Shown in pieces: positions 5,774 through 8,968 of a stretch of DNA of 8,968 nucleotides. Source of the DNA: Acidimicrobiia bacterium (GTDB lineage: Bacteria; Actinomycetota; Acidimicrobiia; Acidimicrobiales; Hopanoidiivorantaceae); assembly GCA_020027305.1 (NCBI GenBank), contig JAHRAM010000005.1:1-8968 (forward strand), in the 5' to 3' direction. Each line of letters begins with the position of its first letter. Positions within the stretch are counted from its first letter, which is position 1. The translations under genes were made by a program, and so were the position numbers. The notes under the pieces were generated by a model. It made no database searches. It was not told where the DNA came from and saw only the letters and a program-made list of their open reading frames with translations.

Positions 5774-5807
5774 AGAAACAACAGCTATTTCAGCTAGTTT
5801 TGTTTCT
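5774..5807 (-). terminator. Hairpin at the end of the lysR gene
   Basis: AGAAACAA (5774-5781) and TTGTTTCT (5800-5807) form an 8-bp outer stem, with an inner AGCT/AGCT stem (5783-5786 with 5792-5795). The lysR stop codon (5792-5790) is inside it. No T-tract follows on the - strand, so it is a weak intrinsic terminator candidate or a 3' stabilising structure. Confidence 0.35.
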
Positions 5808-6704
5808 CAAACTACATTTATTTAGAGCAAATTCGATTAGAGATTGTGCGCGGGTGTCGTTGGGCGATGTTTTTCGGGTGAGCGCCACAAGTCGGCGTTC
5901 TGCGATTTTTCGGCACTTGAGCGGTGCTATTTCTTCACTAGCTTCGCCAGCAGGAAGCACGGCATTACAAAACCCTAGTTGAACCATCTGGCTCAAAATC
6001 TTTGGGTTGGAAGATTCCAAGCTAATATTTGGGTCAATGCCCTCATCATAAAATTTGTGGTCTATCATTTGGCGAGTTATCGATCCAGGGGGGTAGAGCG
6101 CCCACGGCCCAGTCTTAGCATCCAGCCCTTTTGGTGAATATAAAAATAGTGGCTCGGTCACAACATCTATGACATTGAAATAACGTTCATCTACTGGGAT
6201 ATAGTTCACAAACACAAGGTCTAGTTTAAAGTTGGCGAGCCTTTCAAACAGCGGCTGGCTGGAGTCAATTACCAAGTGTAATTCCACATCTGCAAACTTT
6301 TTTCTAAACTCGCTCAAGGCACTGGGAAGGATATAAAGGTTAGCCGAGTCAATCATTCCCACTTTGAGAATTCCTTGCTTGCCTTCCCTCAAAGAATGCA
6401 ACCAGTCGCGCACCTCAAATGTTCGCCCCACCACTTCGTTGGCATAATCCGCCAGCGCTCTCCCAGCCTCGGTCAGCACCCGTGTTTTGCCTTTTGCCTC
6501 AAAAATCTGTATTCCCCAATCTTGTTCCATCGCTTCAATATTTTGTGAAATAGCCGATTGCGTGACACCTAACTTTTCACTGGCATCTGCTTGGCTTCCC
6601 GTGTTTTCTATTTCCACCAAATAAAGCAATGATTTCAGACGAAAGTCGAAATTGTCGTTGCCTAGTTTCGTGCTAGCCAGCTTTTTAACGTTTGGGTGTT
6701 CCAT
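5790..6704 (-). CDS. LysR-type transcriptional regulator
   Basis: A 304-aa DNA-binding regulator of normal LysR length. The winged helix-turn-helix spans residues about 22-75 (LKSLLYLVEIENTGSQADASEKLGVTQSAISQNIEAME, then GIQIFEAKGKTRVLTEAG), followed by a linker helix and an effector-binding domain from about residue 110 (GILKVGMIDSANLYILPSAL... to ... FCNAVLPAGE near 245). LysR proteins are tetramers that bind T-N11-A dyads and usually control a divergent gene; here that gene is ino1, 228 nt away. About 18 residues precede the usual start of the helix-turn-helix domain. The ATG at 6704 is the first possible start, since TGA and TAA codons lie directly upstream in frame. It sits in a 12-bp tandem repeat without a recognisable Shine-Dalgarno. 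The effector is unknown; an inositol- or sugar-phosphate-related signal is an inference from context. Confidence 0.88.
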   Translation of the reverse strand: MEHPNVKKLASTKLGNDNFDFRLKSLLYLVEIENTGSQADASEKLGVTQSAISQNIEAMEQDWGIQIFEAKGKTRVLTEAGRALADYANEVVGRTFEVRDWLHSLREGKQGILKVGMIDSANLYILPSALSEFRKKFADVELHLVIDSSQPLFERLANFKLDLVFVNYIPVDERYFNVIDVVTEPLFLYSPKGLDAKTGPWALYPPGSITRQMIDHKFYDEGIDPNISLESSNPKILSQMVQLGFCNAVLPAGEASEEIAPLKCRKIAERRLVALTRKTSPNDTRAQSLIEFALNKCSLRNKTS

Positions 6705-6755
6705 TTATCATTCCATTTATCATTCCATTTATCATTAATTGTTCCATTTATTATT
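6701..6755 (-). repeat. 12-bp tandem repeat spanning the lysR start codon
   Basis: Three perfect copies of CCATTTATCATT (6701-6712, 6713-6724, 6725-6736, + strand) and, after 7 nt, a variant CCATTTATTATT (6744-6755). On the - strand each unit reads AATGATAAATGG, so the two complete units upstream of the lysR ATG spell ATG-GAA-TGA-TAA in the lysR frame: two-codon Met-Glu minigenes with double stops. In another frame the repeats encode a short peptide with (MING)x3 starting at 6747 and ending inside lysR. Copy-number change would alter the lysR leader length. Confidence 0.9.
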
Positions 6756-6767
6756 AATTATGACAGG

Positions 6768-6794
6768 TTTTCCTATAATTACATATTAGGAAAA
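6768..6794. promoter_or_regulatory. Palindrome in the lysR-ino1 control region (LysR-box candidate)
   Basis: TTTTCCTA (6768-6775) and TAGGAAAA (6787-6794) are perfect inverted arms around an 11-nt spacer, matching the T-N11-A geometry of LysR-family boxes. -10-like hexamers lie inside it on both strands: TATAAT at 6774-6779 (+) and TAATAT at 6788-6783 (-). Binding here would be expected to affect divergent transcription, most likely lysR autoregulation (inference). Confidence 0.55.
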
Positions 6795-6813
6795 CTTATA
6801 GATAATATAAGTT
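6793..6813. promoter_or_regulatory. Second palindrome in the lysR-ino1 control region
   Basis: AACTTATA (6793-6800) - GATAA - TATAAGTT (6806-6813) is a perfect 8-bp inverted repeat. A further TAAGTT half-site occurs at 6817-6822. In addition, ATATTAGG (6783-6790) is exactly inverted at CCTAATAT (6825-6832). This array of related half-sites over about 65 nt is typical of multi-site operators, for example a LysR recognition site plus activation sites. Confidence 0.5.
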
Positions 6814-6821
6814 ACTTAAGT

Positions 6822-6850
6822 TTGCCTAATATATAAATTTCGGGTAAATT
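6822..6850 (+). promoter_or_regulatory. Candidate ino1 promoter
   Basis: TTGCCT (6822-6827) is followed after 17 nt by TAAATT (6845-6850). Both are partial matches (four of six each). Transcription would start near 6857, leaving a 5' leader of about 75 nt. The -35 is adjacent to the palindromic half-sites, an arrangement suited to activation by an upstream-bound LysR protein. Other AT-rich -10-like hexamers exist in this region, so the assignment is tentative. Confidence 0.35.
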
Positions 6851-6862
6851 TGTGTTAGGGTT

Positions 6863-6892
6863 TTTGAAAGGAAAAACTTTCAAATCTGAAAG
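6863..6892 (+). promoter_or_regulatory. Alternative hairpins in the ino1 leader
   Basis: TTTGAAAG (6863-6870) and CTTTCAAA (6877-6884) form a perfect 8-bp stem with a 6-nt loop. The same CTTTCA can instead pair with TGAAAG (6887-6892). The two stems exclude each other. The ribosome site, GGGAGG at 6918-6923 (9 nt before the ATG), lies downstream and outside both. It might be a protein-binding or RNA-folding switch, but it matches no riboswitch class I know and the stems are short. Confidence 0.35.
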
Positions 6893-6932
6893 CGATAAAA
6901 AGCATTAAGAGGAAAAAGGGAGGAAAAGAGAA

Positions 6933-8024
6933 ATGTCATTAGCTACAAGTGCTAACCCAAATAGCCGTAAAGTTAAAGTTGGGATTGTCGGGGTCGGCAA
7001 CTGCGCATCTTCATTTGTGCAGGGAGTTAAATATTATGAGAAGGTGAGTGATGGGGATGCGATTCCAGGGTTGATGCATCCTGTCTTGGGGGGATACAAC
7101 GTAAGCGATATTGAATTTGTATCTGCTTTTGATGTCGACTCTCAAAAGGTCGGGCAAGATTTGTCGAAGGCAATCTTTGCTGGGCAGAACAACACGCATC
7201 AATTTACAGAAGTTGATGCACTGGGGGTTCAGGTAGTACGTGGCCCCACTCACGATGGCATCGGCAAATATCTTTCAGAGGTGATTGAAGAATCTCCGCA
7301 CGAACCAGTTGATGTAGTGAAGCACTTAAAAGAGACTGGCACACAAGTTTTGGTGTGTTATCTCCCAGTTGGTTCTGAAGAAGCAACATTTGCCTATGCC
7401 GAAGCTGCCCTTCAAGCAGGGTGTGGTTTTGTGAATTGCATTCCTGTTTTTGTGGCAGGCAAGTGGGGAAAGCGCTTTGAAGAAGCTGGCGTTCCAATCG
7501 TGGGTGACGACATTAAGTCGCAAGTGGGGGCAACCATCCTGCATCGCAACCTAGTTCGCCTGTTTGAAGATAGGGGGGTCAAAATAGAACGTACCTATCA
7601 ACTGAACTTTGGTGGCAACACTGACTTTTTGAATATGTTAGAAAGAGAGCGCCTTGAGTCAAAAAAGATTTCAAAGACTCAAGCTGTGACATCTCAGGTA
7701 GAAGCTGACCTTCCAGATAGTGAAGTTCATGTCGGGCCATCTGACCATGTGCCTTGGCTGGGCGATAGGAAGTGGTGCCACATTAGAATTGAGGGAACTA
7801 CATTTGGTGATGTTCCGCTGAATGCTGAAGTCAAGCTGGAAGTTTGGGATAGCCCCAACTCTGCTGGTGTGGTGATTGATGCTGTTCGTTGCGCCCAACT
7901 TGCCCTTGACAGAAATATTGGTGGAGTGCTTGACGCCTCATCGGCTTATTTTATGAAATCTCCGCCTCGTCAGATGCGAGATGAAGATGCTCGCGACAGG
8001 CTTGAAAAATTCATTGCGGGCTAA
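6933..8024 (+). CDS. ino1: Inositol-3-phosphate synthase (1L-myo-inositol-1-phosphate synthase)
   Basis: This 363-aa cytosolic NAD-dependent enzyme converts D-glucose 6-phosphate into 1D-myo-inositol 3-phosphate (isomerisation with transient oxidation), the first step of inositol synthesis for phosphatidylinositol, glycolipids and, in many actinobacteria, mycothiol. The N-terminal Rossmann motif is KVGIVGVGNCASS (residues 14-27). The family core GDDIKSQVGATI (191-202) contains the conserved Lys195, and QLNFGGNTDFLNM (223-235) is followed by the Lys-rich KKISKTQ (244-250). DSPNSAGVVIDAVRCAQLALDR lies at 307-328. The length is that of the short actinobacterial form (about 360 aa against more than 500 in eukaryotes). 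The ATG has GGGAGG 9 nt upstream. It is divergent from lysR across a dyad-rich region and ends 4 nt from the convergent PAP2 gene; a functional link to both is inferred. Confidence 0.96.
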   Translation: MSLATSANPNSRKVKVGIVGVGNCASSFVQGVKYYEKVSDGDAIPGLMHPVLGGYNVSDIEFVSAFDVDSQKVGQDLSKAIFAGQNNTHQFTEVDALGVQVVRGPTHDGIGKYLSEVIEESPHEPVDVVKHLKETGTQVLVCYLPVGSEEATFAYAEAALQAGCGFVNCIPVFVAGKWGKRFEEAGVPIVGDDIKSQVGATILHRNLVRLFEDRGVKIERTYQLNFGGNTDFLNMLERERLESKKISKTQAVTSQVEADLPDSEVHVGPSDHVPWLGDRKWCHIRIEGTTFGDVPLNAEVKLEVWDSPNSAGVVIDAVRCAQLALDRNIGGVLDASSAYFMKSPPRQMRDEDARDRLEKFIAG

Positions 8025-8032
8025 CGGGCTAA
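8017..8032. repeat. 8-bp tandem duplication across the two convergent stop codons
   Basis: CGGGCTAA occurs twice in direct succession (8017-8024 and 8025-8032). The first copy carries the ino1 stop TAA (8022-8024); the second carries CTA (8029-8031), the stop of the PAP2 gene on the other strand. No room is left for a separate terminator between the genes. Confidence 0.85.
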
Positions 8033-8907
8033 CCTTTAGCTTTTTTATTTTTTGTAACCCGCTTTTTGACCCAGTCTTTGGTTGTATCTTTTCGCTCTTT
8101 AACCCTCTTGCCAAATGGCGTCTTAGCCAATGCGGGAAAACTCCACTTTAGCAAGGCATAAGCCATGAGGAAAATTGCAAGCCCACCGAGGGCATCAACC
8201 CAATAGTGATTGCCTGTAACAATAACTGCAAATAAAGTTCCTATTGGATACAACACAGCCAATATTTTCCAAACTATGTATTTAACCCTTGGCACAAAAA
8301 CGTAAGCACACCAGAGCGCCCAAGCAAAATGAATTGAGGGCATGGCTGCATATTGGTTTGAAATAGAGTCGAGGGCAGGGGAGTCAAACGATAAGAACCC
8401 GCCAAACTCTTTGATGGTGTCTAAAAACCCATAGCTACTATCTAGTAGTCGAGGTGGTAAAACAGGAAAGGTGGCAAATCCAACGAGCCCAAGCCCAGTT
8501 GTTAGTAGCCCAACATTTCTAATGGTTGGAAAAATTTTAGGGTGGCGAATATATGCCCAGACAAATGCAAAGATAGTGATGACAAAGTGGGTGATGCCGT
8601 AATAGAAGTTCCAAAAGCGGATGAACCACCTTGCAGAAAGCGCCCCATCATCAACAAACCACCCTTGAATGTCTTCTTCTACAAATAGCTTGAGCGAATT
8701 TTCAAAGTTGATAAGCGATCTGGCATTTTCAAAGGCAGTTTGGCGAGCCAAATCAGCATCACCAGCATTTGAACCGAAGCGATTCCTGACAAAGGAATAG
8801 ATGACATAAAAGACGACAATGACAATAACCTCTTTCCACCAGCGAAGGTTTTTTGGTCGTGCTTCAACTTGGGTGGCTTTTGTTTCTGAAGCTGTTTGGT
8901 CTGTCAT
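8029..8907 (-). CDS. PAP2 superfamily membrane protein (inositol-phosphorylceramide-synthase-like)
   Basis: A 292-aa integral membrane protein with the three phosphatase/transferase motifs of the PAP2 superfamily: FPVLPPRLL (147-155), AAMPSIHFAWALW (187-199, His193) and TGNHYWVDALGG (231-242, His234 nucleophile and Asp238). This spacing and the upstream INFENSLKLFVEEDIQGWF are typical of the PAP2_3 branch, which includes inositol-phosphorylceramide synthases and bacterial relatives. Members remove phosphate from, or transfer head groups between, lipid substrates at the membrane. About six membrane segments are visible (first at residues 24-40), with a short N-terminal tail and a very basic C-terminal tail (265-292). 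It faces ino1 tail to tail, which suggests an inositol-containing substrate, but whether it is a phosphatase or a head-group transferase cannot be told. No Shine-Dalgarno is seen before the ATG at 8907. Confidence 0.88.
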   Translation of the reverse strand: MTDQTASETKATQVEARPKNLRWWKEVIVIVVFYVIYSFVRNRFGSNAGDADLARQTAFENARSLINFENSLKLFVEEDIQGWFVDDGALSARWFIRFWNFYYGITHFVITIFAFVWAYIRHPKIFPTIRNVGLLTTGLGLVGFATFPVLPPRLLDSSYGFLDTIKEFGGFLSFDSPALDSISNQYAAMPSIHFAWALWCAYVFVPRVKYIVWKILAVLYPIGTLFAVIVTGNHYWVDALGGLAIFLMAYALLKWSFPALAKTPFGKRVKERKDTTKDWVKKRVTKNKKAKG

Positions 8908-8911
8908 TAAT

Positions 8912-8942
8912 AAAGGTCATACCTTTTCTGTAGCAGAAAGGT
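8912..8942 (-). promoter_or_regulatory. Three-segment alternative pairing before the PAP2 gene
   Basis: On the - strand, ACCTTTCTG (8942-8934) can pair with CAGAAAAGGT (8930-8921, one bulged A) across a 3-nt loop. The AAAGGT of that same segment can instead pair with ACCTTT (8917-8912) across a 3-nt loop. The latter hairpin ends 4 nt before the start codon at 8907 and would cover the initiation site. If transcription begins upstream, this could act as a translational switch. Alternatively, TATGAC in this sequence may be the -10 of a leaderless transcript, in which case the hairpin is not transcribed. Confidence 0.35.
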
Positions 8943-8968
8943 TTTGAACCCGTTTGATTCCGCCTAAG
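8943..8968. other. Unassigned window end
   Basis: The last bases show no recognisable gene end, RNA gene or repeat. Too little sequence is present to judge. Confidence 0.3.

Noticed and set aside
6701..6755. Tandem repeats considered as a CRISPR array or iterons
   Set aside because: The units are only 12 bp and contiguous without spacers, and no replication or cas genes are nearby.
7011..7544. Several - strand open frames inside ino1
   Set aside because: They are shadows of a highly conserved enzyme gene.
8931..8968. Possible tRNA end (a GGGTTCAAA-like string on the - strand)
   Set aside because: The expected 5-bp T-stem around that loop does not pair and no acceptor stem or anticodon arm can be drawn in the available bases.

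Overview
The window looks like a chromosome segment from an actinobacterium of moderate to low GC. The clearest pointer is the short (363 aa) inositol-3-phosphate synthase, whose length and motifs are those of the actinobacterial form. A nearby membrane PAP2 protein resembles inositol-phosphorylceramide synthases, which fits an inositol-lipid-making actinobacterium. Genes from about 2.1 kb onward are roughly half G+C by eye, whereas the first 2 kb are about one-third G+C. I cannot fix the lineage; a streamlined planktonic or acidimicrobial-type actinobacterium is an inference only.

Layout. (1) Positions 1-2088 form an AT-rich accessory segment, all genes on +. It holds a STAS-like (DUF4325-type) protein followed 13 nt later by a PIN-domain nuclease-like protein, then a 92-aa orphan. 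The orphan and the STAS-PIN pair are each preceded by a nearly identical 62-nt promoter/leader with a small operator-like dyad over the -10. (2) 2089-3406, + strand: a pyridoxamine-5'-phosphate-oxidase-fold flavoprotein and a polytopic membrane protein whose real N-terminus probably lies upstream of the only ordinary start codon. (3) 3455-5575, - strand: a beta-propeller lipoprotein, separated from region 2 by a hairpin between convergent genes, with a duplicated translation-initiation region and a 9-codon upstream ORF in its leader. (4) 5790-6704, - strand: a LysR-type regulator. It is divergent from (5) ino1 (6933-8024, +), with a control region full of dyads and a 12-bp tandem repeat at the lysR start. 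(6) 8029-8907, - strand: a PAP2 family membrane phosphatase/transferase, tail-to-tail with ino1 only 4 bp apart.

How the genes may work together. Ino1 makes 1D-myo-inositol 3-phosphate from glucose 6-phosphate, and the PAP2 protein carries the motifs of enzymes acting on inositol-lipid or phosphoester substrates, so regions 5 and 6 may be a small inositol-metabolism neighbourhood, possibly controlled by the divergent LysR protein (inference). The STAS-PIN pair looks like a mobile two-gene module of toxin-antitoxin or defence flavour, and the shared promoter suggests that the 92-aa orphan is in the same regulon. No RNA genes, insertion sequences, CRISPR arrays or origins were seen.
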